Shown here piece by piece: positions 52,631-60,494 of a stretch of 64,000 bases of DNA (position 1 is its first letter; each line of letters begins with the position of its first letter). The notes beneath the pieces are model-generated. The model did no database searches, was not told where the DNA came from, and saw only the letters and a list, made by a program, of their open reading frames with translations. Source of the DNA: Rossellomorea aquimaris (lineage in GTDB: Bacteria > Bacillota > Bacilli > Bacillales > Bacillaceae_B); NCBI RefSeq assembly GCF_020172085.1, contig NZ_JAIVAT010000003.1, forward strand, positions 186,001-250,000, written 5' to 3'. The translations under genes were made by a program, and so were the position numbers.

Positions 52631-53260
52631 ATGAGAATAAGTGCAGAGACACTAGTTGAGACAGAAGATGAAAAAGGTATTTATCTTATTGAGAACGGAA
52701 AAGAAAAAAGGATTGGTTCTACTACGGAGAAGATAAAGTTTATTCGTATCAATGGTCGAGATGCCATTGAGAGAGCGCAAACATTAAATTCCGAGATGCT
52801 AGGAAATAAAAAAGGCATCACAATAATGGAAAAGGCAGCCTTTAAACCCATTTCATTCACTGATTACTTAAATGATAGTCAACAGCTGAAAGCCGAATAT
52901 GGTAATGAAGGAGTACATATCACGATTGAAGATAATAAAAATACTATCAAACTAAATGGAGACTACGTTGACACATTTTCTGTTGAGCTTATATTGCGTG
53001 TGCTTCCGTTGAAGTCTGGTTACTCTCTACAATTGGATGGTTTCAATGCAACGCTTGAGTCAGAAGTCGATATTTATATTCAAGTAGTAGAGTTAGAGCA
53101 AGTCAAAAGAGGGTTTGAAGAATTTGTTGATGCTTGGAAAGTGAAAACGTATTTTGGAGAGACCCTTCAATACTATTGGATTGATCCAGCCAGCAAGGAG
53201 CTGCTGAAACAGTCTTCTCAGATTGGAGAAGGACTTGTCCTGGAATTTCGCAGAGAATGA
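52631..53260 (+). CDS. Hypothetical soluble protein
   Basis: 209 residues, strand-rich, with no membrane helix. Recognisable pieces: an N-terminal ~60-residue part (GIYLIENGKEKRIGSTTEKIKFI) and a second half with VHITIEDNKNTIKLNGDYVDTFSVE, then SLQLDGFNATLESEVDIYIQVVEL. No family recognised. The next gene begins 15 nt downstream, so the two are surely co-transcribed and may work together. Confidence 0.65.
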   Translation: MRISAETLVETEDEKGIYLIENGKEKRIGSTTEKIKFIRINGRDAIERAQTLNSEMLGNKKGITIMEKAAFKPISFTDYLNDSQQLKAEYGNEGVHITIEDNKNTIKLNGDYVDTFSVELILRVLPLKSGYSLQLDGFNATLESEVDIYIQVVELEQVKRGFEEFVDAWKVKTYFGETLQYYWIDPASKELLKQSSQIGEGLVLEFRRE

Positions 53261-53275
53261 ACGAGGTGAATGAAT

Positions 53276-54172
53276 TTGAAAAGAAAGCTCCAACCAACAA
53301 CTGACACAATGAAAGAATGGATAAAAACCTATGTACCGGATAGAGACTTCTTTTTCCTCCCAGAGACCACCCTTGCTAGTTTTAAAGAATACGTAAGGGA
53401 TGCCTTGGTCATTCCCCACGAAGAGTTCAACAACCATTCAACATATAAACAAGTTCAACTTACGAACAGCTATGAGTATTGGAATCTATCAAAGGACGTT
53501 TCCTATGTACTTGTGACACCTCCAGGATGGGTGAATCATTTACCAGCTGAAAAGAAAATCGACCTTTTTCAGATTCAAGTGGCAGTGGACAGGGGGCTGA
53601 TTCATCCAATCTCTGACTCCTTTGTTTACGCATCATCCCTTGGTAACAATGTGATTGAAGTAGAGGGAGAGAAGTATGCAGTCTTTCATAAAGCGATGTG
53701 GGAAGAACTCTCTTATAGTTTTAAAGAAGACATCATGACAGATATTGCCCAGGAATGGGAGGCTTGGACCTGCTATGATGTTCCGAGCCAAACACCACCA
53801 CACCTAATTCCGTTTGCTAACACCTTTCCATCCAGAGCAGGAAGTAATTGTTTATCGGCCACCTTATTCGCCATTACCCAACAGGAATGGATCGTACATG
53901 AATGGGTCCATCCTCAAACGTTTCTTCAACGTTTAGAATTTGAAGGTTATCGTGTCACTTCTCAGGAATTGAGGGCTGGCGATGTGGTGACGTGGGAAAA
54001 TGAGGACGGGATCATTCAGCATGCCTCTTACTGTATTGACGGTCAGTTCTTCTTTAATAAACGTGGACAGACGTTTTTTAATGCGTGGAGTATTGTGCAT
54101 GTTGATGACCTGAAAGAGGATTGGGGCCGTTATCATAGGAAGACCTTTCGAAAGGCAGAATCGATACAGTGA
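53276..54172 (+). CDS. NlpC/P60-like (papain-fold) cysteine hydrolase, putative
   Basis: ~298 residues. The TTG at 53276 has GAGGTG 7 nt upstream, while the ATG at 53270 touches the ribosome site. The C-terminal ~110 residues carry SNCLSATLFAI (possible nucleophile Cys), LRAGDVVTWENEDGIIQHASYCIDG (His) and FFNKRGQTFFNAW, in the order and spacing of NlpC/P60 enzymes. The N-terminal ~190 residues are unassigned (YVLVTPPGWVNHLPAEKKIDLFQIQ). No signal peptide, so it would act inside the cell unless exported otherwise. Cotranscribed with the unknown 209-residue protein. Confidence 0.6.
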   Translation: MKRKLQPTTDTMKEWIKTYVPDRDFFFLPETTLASFKEYVRDALVIPHEEFNNHSTYKQVQLTNSYEYWNLSKDVSYVLVTPPGWVNHLPAEKKIDLFQIQVAVDRGLIHPISDSFVYASSLGNNVIEVEGEKYAVFHKAMWEELSYSFKEDIMTDIAQEWEAWTCYDVPSQTPPHLIPFANTFPSRAGSNCLSATLFAITQQEWIVHEWVHPQTFLQRLEFEGYRVTSQELRAGDVVTWENEDGIIQHASYCIDGQFFFNKRGQTFFNAWSIVHVDDLKEDWGRYHRKTFRKAESIQ

Positions 54173-54196
54173 AAAATTGAAAGGGAGGAGCGATCC

Positions 54197-54403
54197 ATGA
54201 TTACATTCAAAGAACTGACCTCAAGTCTTTTACTGATCATCAGCTGTTTTCTGTTTGCCATTAGTGCGTACCTACTTTATGGGACGATTGTAATGCCGGG
54301 TTATGTCATCATTCCATTCCTTCTTTTTGTGGCTGCCAGTTTGTTGTGTTTTTACAGTTCTAGAAAACTCGATGGTAGAAAAAAGGTGCAAAGTAAAATA
54401 TAG
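54197..54403 (+). CDS. Small two-helix membrane protein
   Basis: 68 residues, GGGAGGAG upstream. Helices LLLIISCFLFAISAYLLYG and VIIPFLLFVAASLLCFYSS, basic tail. It follows the NlpC/P60-like gene after 24 nt, probably in the same operon. Unknown function. Confidence 0.65.
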   Translation: MITFKELTSSLLLIISCFLFAISAYLLYGTIVMPGYVIIPFLLFVAASLLCFYSSRKLDGRKKVQSKI

Positions 54404-54481
54404 ATAGAACTTCTCGAGGTAACGGAAGAGCTGTCAACTATAGAGTCAAACATTTTGATAAACAAGTTTGGAGGAGAAATA

Positions 54482-55312
54482 ATGAAGAAAGCAATAGAGA
54501 GAGTTGATTTTCCAAATACCAAAAACTCTATTATGGGTGACCTCAGAAAAATGGGGGTTAAAGAGGGAATGACCGTAATCGTTCATTCTTCATTATCTTC
54601 GATTGGATGGGTGAATGGAGGAGAAGTAGCTGTTATTCAAGCCTTGATGGAGGTTATAACAGAAGAAGGTACTATCATCATGCCAACTCAATCAGCCTTA
54701 CTTTCAGATCCTTCAGAGTGGGAGATGCCTCCCGTTCCTAGAGAATGGTGGCAGCCTATTCGAGATACAATGCCTGCTTTTCATCCTTCCTATACACCAA
54801 CTTATGCAATGGGGAAAATCCCTGAAGCATTTCGGAACTTTCCTGGTGTTATAAGAAGCAATCATCCAGAGGTTTCGTTTGCTGCCTGGGGAAAGGATAA
54901 AGAAATCATCATTAGAGAACATAGCTTGGAATTTGGTTTAGGTGAACAATCACCTCTGGCTACATTATATAAAATGAATGGTTTAGTTCTTCTATTAGGC
55001 GTTGGGTACGACAGTAACACCTCATTCCACCTTGCAGAATATAGAATTCCATATCGCAAAATCGTAAGTAAAGGAAACCCGATTTTGATAGATGATGAAC
55101 GAGTTTGGAAAACCTATCAAGAAATAGAAACAAGAGAAGAGCTGTTTGAAGAGATAGGTAGAGAATTCGAGAGTGGATATGAAGTATCTGTAAACCAAAT
55201 TGGACTTGCAGAAAGTCGGTTATTTTCATTAAAGCAAGGCGTTAATTTTGCTGAAAAATGGTTAAAGGCATATGATGAAAAAAAAGTGTTAAAAGAGCAC
55301 TCTGGGCGCTAA
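54482..55312 (+). CDS. AAC(3)-family aminoglycoside N-acetyltransferase-like protein (YokD-like)
   Basis: 276 residues from ATG 54482 (GGAGGAG upstream). VIVHSSLSSIGWVNGGEVAVIQALMEV, GTIIMPTQSALLSDPSEWEMPPVP, RSNHPEVSFAAWG and LLGVGYDSNTSFHLAEYR are the conserved AAC(3)/FrbF fold signatures, with the HP...SF catalytic region and the SFHLAE motif. The physiological substrate in Bacilli is usually unknown. Resistance is possible but not implied. Confidence 0.9.
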   Translation: MKKAIERVDFPNTKNSIMGDLRKMGVKEGMTVIVHSSLSSIGWVNGGEVAVIQALMEVITEEGTIIMPTQSALLSDPSEWEMPPVPREWWQPIRDTMPAFHPSYTPTYAMGKIPEAFRNFPGVIRSNHPEVSFAAWGKDKEIIIREHSLEFGLGEQSPLATLYKMNGLVLLLGVGYDSNTSFHLAEYRIPYRKIVSKGNPILIDDERVWKTYQEIETREELFEEIGREFESGYEVSVNQIGLAESRLFSLKQGVNFAEKWLKAYDEKKVLKEHSGR

Positions 55313-55408
55313 CCTAGAAGTGGCATCCGGAATTGCCGGTCAACACAATGAAGCGGTTTTCTATTATTCCATAAAGCTCCCAAAATACTGCACAAAGGAA
55401 GGAAGCAA

Positions 55409-55753
55409 ATGGGTGTATTTAAAAAGGTTGTCACTTTCTTAAATAGTTTTAAGCAAGTGTTTTACTCCTATGACGATGAAGGTTTTTCGGCTGCTGAGAA
55501 AGAATACATTGATAATATCAAGAATGCCAATCCCTATGGAATTTTTGTATTGATCTTTGGTGGAATTTCATTCGCCTTTGGACCGCAATATGTCATTTTC
55601 CCTGTCATCACGTTGACAGTAGCAATTCTAACCATCTGGACATTTGATAAAGAAAAAGAAGACAACCCTTGGACGTTTTTCCTGGGGACGGTTCTATCTC
55701 TCACGGGATTGTATATGCATATTGTGGGAGCGATTCACGTTCTCATTCTATAA
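55409..55753 (+). CDS. Small membrane protein
   Basis: 114 residues. A ~40-residue polar head (SYDDEGFSAAEKEYIDNIKNAN), then three helices (GIFVLIFGGISFAFG, YVIFPVITLTVAILTIWTF, TFFLGTVLSLTGLYMHIVGAIHVLIL). The next gene starts 15 nt downstream. Unknown function. Confidence 0.65.
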   Translation: MGVFKKVVTFLNSFKQVFYSYDDEGFSAAEKEYIDNIKNANPYGIFVLIFGGISFAFGPQYVIFPVITLTVAILTIWTFDKEKEDNPWTFFLGTVLSLTGLYMHIVGAIHVLIL

Positions 55754-55768
55754 GGGAGGGAAGGTTAG

Positions 55769-55978
55769 ATGGAGATCATCAATCGCATACAAGAGGTATT
55801 GTCTCTTGGACTAGCCTTTATTGTTTATCTTGCCATTCCGGCGTTTATTATCATTAGAGCCATCAGAAAGAAGAAACTCCCCAATAATCATTACACACCT
55901 TTAGACGATATCCTGGACGGTAAAGTGAGAGACCCTGAGGAAGAAAATGAGAGCGTTGATAGCAAAAGGATGGACTAA
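55769..55978 (+). CDS. Small single-helix membrane protein
   Basis: 69 residues. Helix LGLAFIVYLAIPAFIIIRAI, then a basic and a long acidic tail. Its stop lies 3 nt before the VOC gene, so 55409, 55769 and 55982 form one operon. Unknown function. Confidence 0.6.
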   Translation: MEIINRIQEVLSLGLAFIVYLAIPAFIIIRAIRKKKLPNNHYTPLDDILDGKVRDPEEENESVDSKRMD

Positions 55979-55981
55979 GAG

Positions 55982-56377
55982 ATGACCAAAGAAGGAGAGA
56001 AGAAATTGAGTACATCATTCATTGAACAAGTACACTATATTAGAATTCCTGTTAAAAATGTAGAAAAATCTGCACAATGGTACCGAGATGTATTGGGACT
56101 CCAGTTACTCAACATGACGAAGGAACTTGCCACGATCAAAGTAAACGAAGGACCATTTTTACTGATCCTCATCCCGACTGAAGATGAAACCTTTGCCCAT
56201 TTTACTGTGAAAGAAGAACAAGAATTCAGTATTGGCTTTGCAAGTCCGGAGCTGGCTCAGTTTCATCAACATTTAATGGATCATCAGGTGAAGGTTGATG
56301 AGATTAAAGAAGATCATGGTCATGCCTTTTTCCACTTTTATGATCCAGATGGCAATAAACTGCAGGCCCACTGGTAA
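55982..56377 (+). CDS. VOC-family protein
   Basis: 131 residues. TTG 56006 with AAGGAG is an alternative start. VHYIRIPVKNVEKSAQWYRDVLGLQLL is the typical first module, and AFFHFYDPDGNKLQAHW the end with the metal ligands region. Glyoxalase/dioxygenase fold, reaction unknown. Last gene of the small operon, followed by a strong terminator. Confidence 0.82.
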   Translation: MTKEGEKKLSTSFIEQVHYIRIPVKNVEKSAQWYRDVLGLQLLNMTKELATIKVNEGPFLLILIPTEDETFAHFTVKEEQEFSIGFASPELAQFHQHLMDHQVKVDEIKEDHGHAFFHFYDPDGNKLQAHW

Positions 56378-56390
56378 TAGTTCATACCGC

Positions 56391-56427
56391 AAGCCGATTT
56401 CTGTTTGTCACCGGAAATCGGCTTTTG
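56391..56427 (+). terminator. Terminator of the VOC operon
   Basis: AAGCCGATTTC / GAAATCGGCTTTTG. Confidence 0.8.
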
Positions 56428-56488
56428 TAATGGAATTTCAAAAATATGGTTGGCTATTTAGTTGAACTATCATGAAGGACTTTGGAGT

Positions 56489-56632
56489 ATGGAGAATGAG
56501 TTATTTTGGAAAGCGTTTATCTTTGAAACTCCATTTGTCCTATTGAAGTTGTTTCCTGTATTTATGGTTGTTTTTTTGGAGGGGAGTTATTCTAAAGCAT
56601 TTCGTAAGTATTCAATATTAAAAGAAAAATAG
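56489..56632 (+). CDS. 47-residue membrane micro-protein (putative)
   Basis: ATG 56489, TAG 56630-56632. It begins MENELFWKAF, continues with one helix (FVLLKLFPVFMVVFL) and ends with a basic tail (KAFRKYSILKEK). GAAGGA lies 9 nt upstream. Composition and topology look real, but no homologue is known to me. The only coding candidate in 56378-56852. Confidence 0.4.
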   Translation: MENELFWKAFIFETPFVLLKLFPVFMVVFLEGSYSKAFRKYSILKEK

Positions 56633-56731
56633 TGCGAGGAGTACTTTTTGATTCAAAGAAGATATAGGAGTACGCAACTATCGCAACTGGGAGCATTAAA
56701 ATATCTCGAGTGCTGTATTTAGTTTAAATGG

Positions 56732-56763
56732 GCTTATCCAGAACAGGATAAGCTTCTTTTTTA
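56732..56763 (+). terminator. Terminator upstream of promoter module copy 5
   Basis: GCTTATCC-N6-GGATAAGC then TTCTTTTTTAT. It has the same arms as the hairpin at 49738. Confidence 0.7.
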
Positions 56764-56776
56764 TCTAAAGTTTTTC

Positions 56777-56805
56777 TTGAGTAAGCAACTAGATTTTGAA
56801 ATAAT
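56777..56805 (+). promoter_or_regulatory. Recurrent promoter module, copy 5
   Basis: TTGAGT, 17 nt, AATAAT with TGA before the -10 and TTGGTATT after it. It drives the P-loop kinase gene. Confidence 0.65.
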
Positions 56806-56852
56806 TGGTATTGAATCAAAGACAGATAAGTTGATGAATGGAGGGTCTAACC

Positions 56853-57353
56853 ATGGGCGTTAGAAATTATCTAATCGAAGGCGTTTCCTGCACTGGTAAA
56901 ACAACGGTCTGCAACGAATTGCAAAGGAGCGGCTATCATGCCATTCATGGTGACCGTGAATTGGCCTATCAAGGCGATCCGGAATCTGGTACACGTACAG
57001 ATACTGCCTCGCACGAGAACCACATTTGGCATGTAGATAAAGTAAAAACTTTAGTAGATAATCAGGATGAGCCGGTAACATTTTTCTGTGGTGGTTCTAG
57101 GAACTTTTCGAAATTCATAGATCTGTTTGATGGTGTTTTCGTCCTCGAGGTTGACATGGAAACATTAAATCGACGACTTGACGAGCGACCAGAAAATGAG
57201 TTTGGTGGAAAGAAAACAGAACGGGAACTAATTGCTCGTTTGCACCAAACGAAAGAAGACATTCCGAAGAACGGTATCATAATCGACGCAGCTGCGCCGA
57301 TCGAGCATGTTGTAGATGCGATCGTCCGTCAATGCAAAGTAAATAAACGCTAA
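56853..57353 (+). CDS. P-loop kinase-like ATPase
   Basis: 166 residues from ATG 56853 (GGAGGG 8 nt upstream). Walker A EGVSCTGKTTV (~9-19), GDRELAYQGDP, an acidic strand GVFVLEVDMETLNRRLDERP with lid Arg residues, and IIIDAAAPIEHVVDAIV. It is the size of nucleotide or small-molecule kinases (AAA_18 group), similar to kinases next to phosphotransferase resistance genes. Substrate unknown. Confidence 0.8.
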   Translation: MGVRNYLIEGVSCTGKTTVCNELQRSGYHAIHGDRELAYQGDPESGTRTDTASHENHIWHVDKVKTLVDNQDEPVTFFCGGSRNFSKFIDLFDGVFVLEVDMETLNRRLDERPENEFGGKKTERELIARLHQTKEDIPKNGIIIDAAAPIEHVVDAIVRQCKVNKR

Positions 57354-57420
57354 TGAGATTCACTTGGGTTCGCTCGCAAACAGTGCAATACTCTGGTCCC
57401 GTTATTGCGTTCACAGGAGC

Positions 57421-57455
57421 AATAACTGAATAACAGCTAATTGATCAGGCTATTG
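57421..57455 (+). repeat. Intergenic repeat C, copy 1
   Basis: AATAACTGAA-N3-CAGCTAAT-N-GATCAGGCTATTG. About 32 of 35 bases are identical to 58081-58115. The spacer 57354-57593 holds nothing else recognised. Confidence 0.6.
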
Positions 57456-57593
57456 TCATCTTTCATTAGCGATCAGGATAACGAAACGTGCCGAAACATT
57501 TATTGAATGGCTTTTGTCTAATTAGGTAGCAAAAAGGGCTGCCTATATGGAAGGATTTAGGTTTTTATGTGGTTAGAACTAAGGGGGAGTAAG

Positions 57594-57794
57594 GTGAGAC
57601 GTGTTCCAAATTTTCAAATGATCATAGGCTTCTTTGTGGTTATTATTGCTTTTTTACAAGCATATAACCACTGGGGAGAAAGAGAAATTTTATCATCTTT
57701 CTTTTTAATAGGTGGTTTGGGTATATTAGTCTTTCATCTTATTGCTTTATATAGAAATGCAAAAAGTCAGAAGAACACTAACATAACGAATTGA
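57594..57794 (+). CDS. Small two-helix membrane protein
   Basis: 66 residues from GTG 57594 (GGGGGAG upstream). ATG 57567 would add 9 residues but has no ribosome site. Helices MIIGFFVVIIAFLQAY and SSFFLIGGLGILVFHLIALY. Unknown function. Confidence 0.6.
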   Translation: MRRVPNFQMIIGFFVVIIAFLQAYNHWGEREILSSFFLIGGLGILVFHLIALYRNAKSQKNTNITN

Positions 57795-57858
57795 ACTATG
57801 AATCAGGCTACGGTAAGTCTTCAATTCGGACAATAAATATAGGGAGGGGGAGTTACGC

Positions 57859-58062
57859 ATGTTACTAGCATCAGCACAATCAACAGCAACATTTAACACA
57901 GGTGATATTATTTTTCAGTTACTATCACTTTTATTTCTTTTAACTATTCCAGTGGGGATTATAATCTTCATAGTTGTTCTTAGAAGAAGAAATAGCAGGC
58001 TAAAACGTGTTGAAGAAAAACTGGATAAGCTTATATCAGATAAGGAGAATGGTAGAGTATAA
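57859..58062 (+). CDS. DUF4083-like small membrane protein
   Basis: 67 residues, GGGAGGGGGAG upstream. An N-terminal loop, one helix (IIFQLLSLLFLLTIPVGIIIFIVVL), then RRRNSRLKRVEEKLDKLISDK, the short basic coiled-coil tail of DUF4083 proteins found across Bacilli. Unknown function. Confidence 0.75.
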   Translation: MLLASAQSTATFNTGDIIFQLLSLLFLLTIPVGIIIFIVVLRRRNSRLKRVEEKLDKLISDKENGRV

Positions 58063-58080
58063 TCGTCTGTAATCCTGATC

Positions 58081-58130
58081 AATAACTGAAAATCAGCTAA
58101 TCGATCAGGCTATTGCTCTTCTTCAATTAT
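58081..58130 (+). repeat. Intergenic repeat C, copy 2
   Basis: Same element as 57421, continuing into CTCTTCTTCAATTAT. A degenerate third copy (GATCAGTTGATT…AAGCTATTGGCCCTCTTCAATTAT) lies at ~51250-51285. Confidence 0.6.
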
Positions 58131-58149
58131 TGAAGAGTATCAAGGAGTA

Positions 58150-58722
58150 ATGGACCTGGGCATACTTTCAAATCCTGATTTGAATATTGACAAAGTGGGT
58201 GCTTTTTCATTGGAATATAAGGTTACAGAATTACAGGGTTTTACGTATCAAATTGGCCATTTAGTTTCGCAGATGGATTACGTTAGAAAGACAACAATAG
58301 ACGCTGTTAAAGGATTAACTATAGAAGAGTTAGATTTCTTGCCAAGCGATGATTCTAATAGCATAGGAGCATTGTTATTACATATTGCAGCAATAGAAAA
58401 AGGATTTCAAATTGAGATTTTTGATGGCAGAAAGCCGAATCAACAAGAGATTGCTCAATGGGGAGATCCATATAGTCTTGGCGATAAAGGGAGAAAAAAT
58501 ATCAAAGGAAACTCTTTGGATTTTTACATCACTAAACTGAAAGATGTACGGCAAAAAACGCTAGAAGAATTTGCGAAGCAAAATGATACATGGTTGTATG
58601 AAAACAGATTATGGGATAACCAACAATCAAATCATTATTTTATTTGGTTCCACGTCTTTGAAGATGAAATTAACCATAGAGGTCAAATAAGACTGATTAA
58701 AAAAATGTTGTCAAAGAGTTAA
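58150..58722 (+). CDS. DinB-family (YfiT/DUF664-type) protein
   Basis: 190 residues, four-helix bundle. LLLHIAAIEKGFQIEIFDG holds the first metal His, and WFHVFEDEINHRGQIRLIKKM the H-x3-x3-NHRGQ motif with the other His residues. DinB proteins bind Ni/Zn and many are bacillithiol-dependent transferases, which would fit a Bacillaceae host. Substrate unknown. AAGGAG upstream. Confidence 0.85.
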   Translation: MDLGILSNPDLNIDKVGAFSLEYKVTELQGFTYQIGHLVSQMDYVRKTTIDAVKGLTIEELDFLPSDDSNSIGALLLHIAAIEKGFQIEIFDGRKPNQQEIAQWGDPYSLGDKGRKNIKGNSLDFYITKLKDVRQKTLEEFAKQNDTWLYENRLWDNQQSNHYFIWFHVFEDEINHRGQIRLIKKMLSKS

Positions 58723-58787
58723 TAAGTTGAAAGGATCTCTAGTAGAAGTAATATATAGAGTCTGATTAACGATCGAGGTGTTTTACT

Positions 58788-59075
58788 TTGCAGAAATGTG
58801 ATAAATGTAATACTCAATTTAGCTGGAGTGAAATCTTTAAATCATATATATGGATATACACCCCAATTGAGTGTCGGAATTGTGGAACGGTACATAAAAT
58901 TACCCTTTTAGGAAGGTTAACTTTCGTTAGTTACACCATTGTACCCGCGCTTGTTTTCTTTCATTTCATATCCCCTTTTGAAAATTTCGCTCTTAATTTT
59001 GGAATTCAATTAATCATACTTTTGGTTGGATCGTTGTTTACTCCTTATGTTGTTAGATATAAGGGTATACTTTAA
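58788..59075 (+). CDS. cxxc_20_cxxc (TIGR04104-type) membrane protein
   Basis: 95 residues, TTG start. Two Cys pairs C4-x2-C7 and C29-x2-C32 (CDKC and CRNC) separated by ~20 residues define this Bacillus-specific family of putative zinc ribbons. Two helices (SYTIVPALVFFHFISPF, FGIQLIILLVGSLFTPYVV) follow. Unknown function. Confidence 0.85.
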   Translation: MQKCDKCNTQFSWSEIFKSYIWIYTPIECRNCGTVHKITLLGRLTFVSYTIVPALVFFHFISPFENFALNFGIQLIILLVGSLFTPYVVRYKGIL

Positions 59076-59167
59076 GAATTCTCCCTTTATCAAGGGAGGC
59101 GCTTTTTTGAATTGGAATATAGAATAGTTTATTACTTAAGGCAGTGGAGGAGAGTGTATTTAATTTT

Positions 59168-59515
59168 ATGAAACAAACAACAATCAATTTTTCTCTCATA
59201 TTTTTGGGAGTATGTGTGTTAGGTGGAGCTTGGATGGTTTCTAATGCACTGAATCATAACGGTAACCAAAAAGCAGTTGGGGCAGTTGATCAGGTTACGG
59301 TGATTACACCTCAAGAACATCAGTTATTAAGTTATCTAGAATTAAAAGAATATCTGGGCATTAGTGACGAGCAATTAGGAAAGATTTTACCCAAAAATGA
59401 TGGTGATATTACTACCAGTGAAATCCCCTATATAAAAATTGGATATGAGACCTACTTTCCTGTAAAGGCAATAGATAAGTGGTTAACCGAAACCGAAGCT
59501 CAAACATTTCAGTAA
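59168..59515 (+). CDS. Membrane-anchored protein with excisionase-like HTH domain
   Basis: 115 residues from ATG 59168. GTG 59144 is in frame, and GGAGGAG lies awkwardly for either (15 nt from the ATG). Helix FSLIFLGVCVLGGAWMVSNAL, then an outer or inner domain: LLSYLELKEYLGISDEQLGKILP, IPYIKIGYETYFPVKAIDKWL, the pattern of HTH_17/excisionase domains. The membrane anchor argues against a DNA role. Terminator follows. Confidence 0.7.
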   Translation: MKQTTINFSLIFLGVCVLGGAWMVSNALNHNGNQKAVGAVDQVTVITPQEHQLLSYLELKEYLGISDEQLGKILPKNDGDITTSEIPYIKIGYETYFPVKAIDKWLTETEAQTFQ

Positions 59516-59554
59516 TCTTCATTATATGGGGGACGTAAGAGAATAATAAGCTCA

Positions 59555-59587
59555 AAAAAACCAGAGCCGATTGGCCTGGTTTTTCAC
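59555..59587 (+). terminator. Terminator before the van-like operon
   Basis: AAAAACCAGaGCC-gatt-GGCCTGGTTTTT. Confidence 0.75.
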
Positions 59588-59692
59588 TGTTACTCATAGT
59601 GTAGTTTCATGTAACTTAGAATTACAGAAAAATTATCTTGTGATTGTCAAAGACTACACCTAAACTAAAGAACAGTTAGTAGAAGAGTGGTG

Positions 59693-59721
59693 TTGACGTT
59701 TTCTACAACAAAGAGAATATA
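59693..59721 (+). promoter_or_regulatory. Promoter of the vanRSY-like operon
   Basis: TTGACG, 17 nt, AATATA, 71 nt before vanR. Confidence 0.5.
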
Positions 59722-59792
59722 TTTTTAGTCTAGGAATGGAAAGAATAGAAAGTAAACAGGGATCTAGCTGATTGTGAATTAGGAGTGGGAAG

Positions 59793-60494
59793 ATGAGATC
59801 TATTTCAATACTAGTTGCAGATGATGAAGAGGAAATTGCTACTCTGATTTCGATTCATTTAGAAAAAGAAGGGTATCAAGTTCGTACCGTTTCGGATGGG
59901 GAAGAGGCTGTTCGTGCTGTAGAGTCGCAGGTGTTTGATTTGCTAATTTTGGACATTATGATGCCGAAGATGGATGGGTATGAAGTCACTCGTCGTATTC
60001 GCGAACATCATAATATGCCGATCATTTTTTTGAGTGCGAAAACATCTGATTTTGATAAAGTACAAGGACTGGTCATTGGAGCAGATGATTATATGATCAA
60101 GCCTTTTGCACCGATCGAATTGGTTGCGCGTGTAAATGCCCAGCTCCGCCGTTTTATGAAGCTTAATCAGCCTAAAGCTGACACCAATCAAAAAACGTGC
60201 GTAGAATATGGTGGAATGGTGATTTCTCCTGAAGAACGAACCGTTACACTATATGGTAAATGCATTGAGCTAACACCCAAGGAGTTTGATATATTATATT
60301 TACTGGCCAGTCATCCTAAGAAAGTTTTTAACGTGGAAAATATCTTTCAACAGGTGTGGGGGGAAGCCTACCTTGAAGGTGGAAATACCGTTATGGTTCA
60401 TATACGGACGCTCCGGAAAAAGCTTGAAGAAGATAAGCATAAAACGAAGTGGATCAAGACAGTATGGGGAGTAGGGTATACATTTAATGGTTAA
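59793..60494 (+). CDS. vanR: VanR-like response regulator
   Basis: 233 residues, OmpR family. Receiver with ILVADDEEEIATLI, phospho-Asp D54 in LLILDIMMPKMDGYEV, SAKTSDFDKVQGL and GADDYMIKPFAPIELVARV. The DNA-binding domain ends in VHIRTLRKKLEEDKHKTKWIKTVWGVGYTF. The sequence pattern is that of the VanR group controlling D-Ala-D-Ala peptidases. Overlaps vanS by 8 nt. Confidence 0.85.
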   Translation: MRSISILVADDEEEIATLISIHLEKEGYQVRTVSDGEEAVRAVESQVFDLLILDIMMPKMDGYEVTRRIREHHNMPIIFLSAKTSDFDKVQGLVIGADDYMIKPFAPIELVARVNAQLRRFMKLNQPKADTNQKTCVEYGGMVISPEERTVTLYGKCIELTPKEFDILYLLASHPKKVFNVENIFQQVWGEAYLEGGNTVMVHIRTLRKKLEEDKHKTKWIKTVWGVGYTFNG

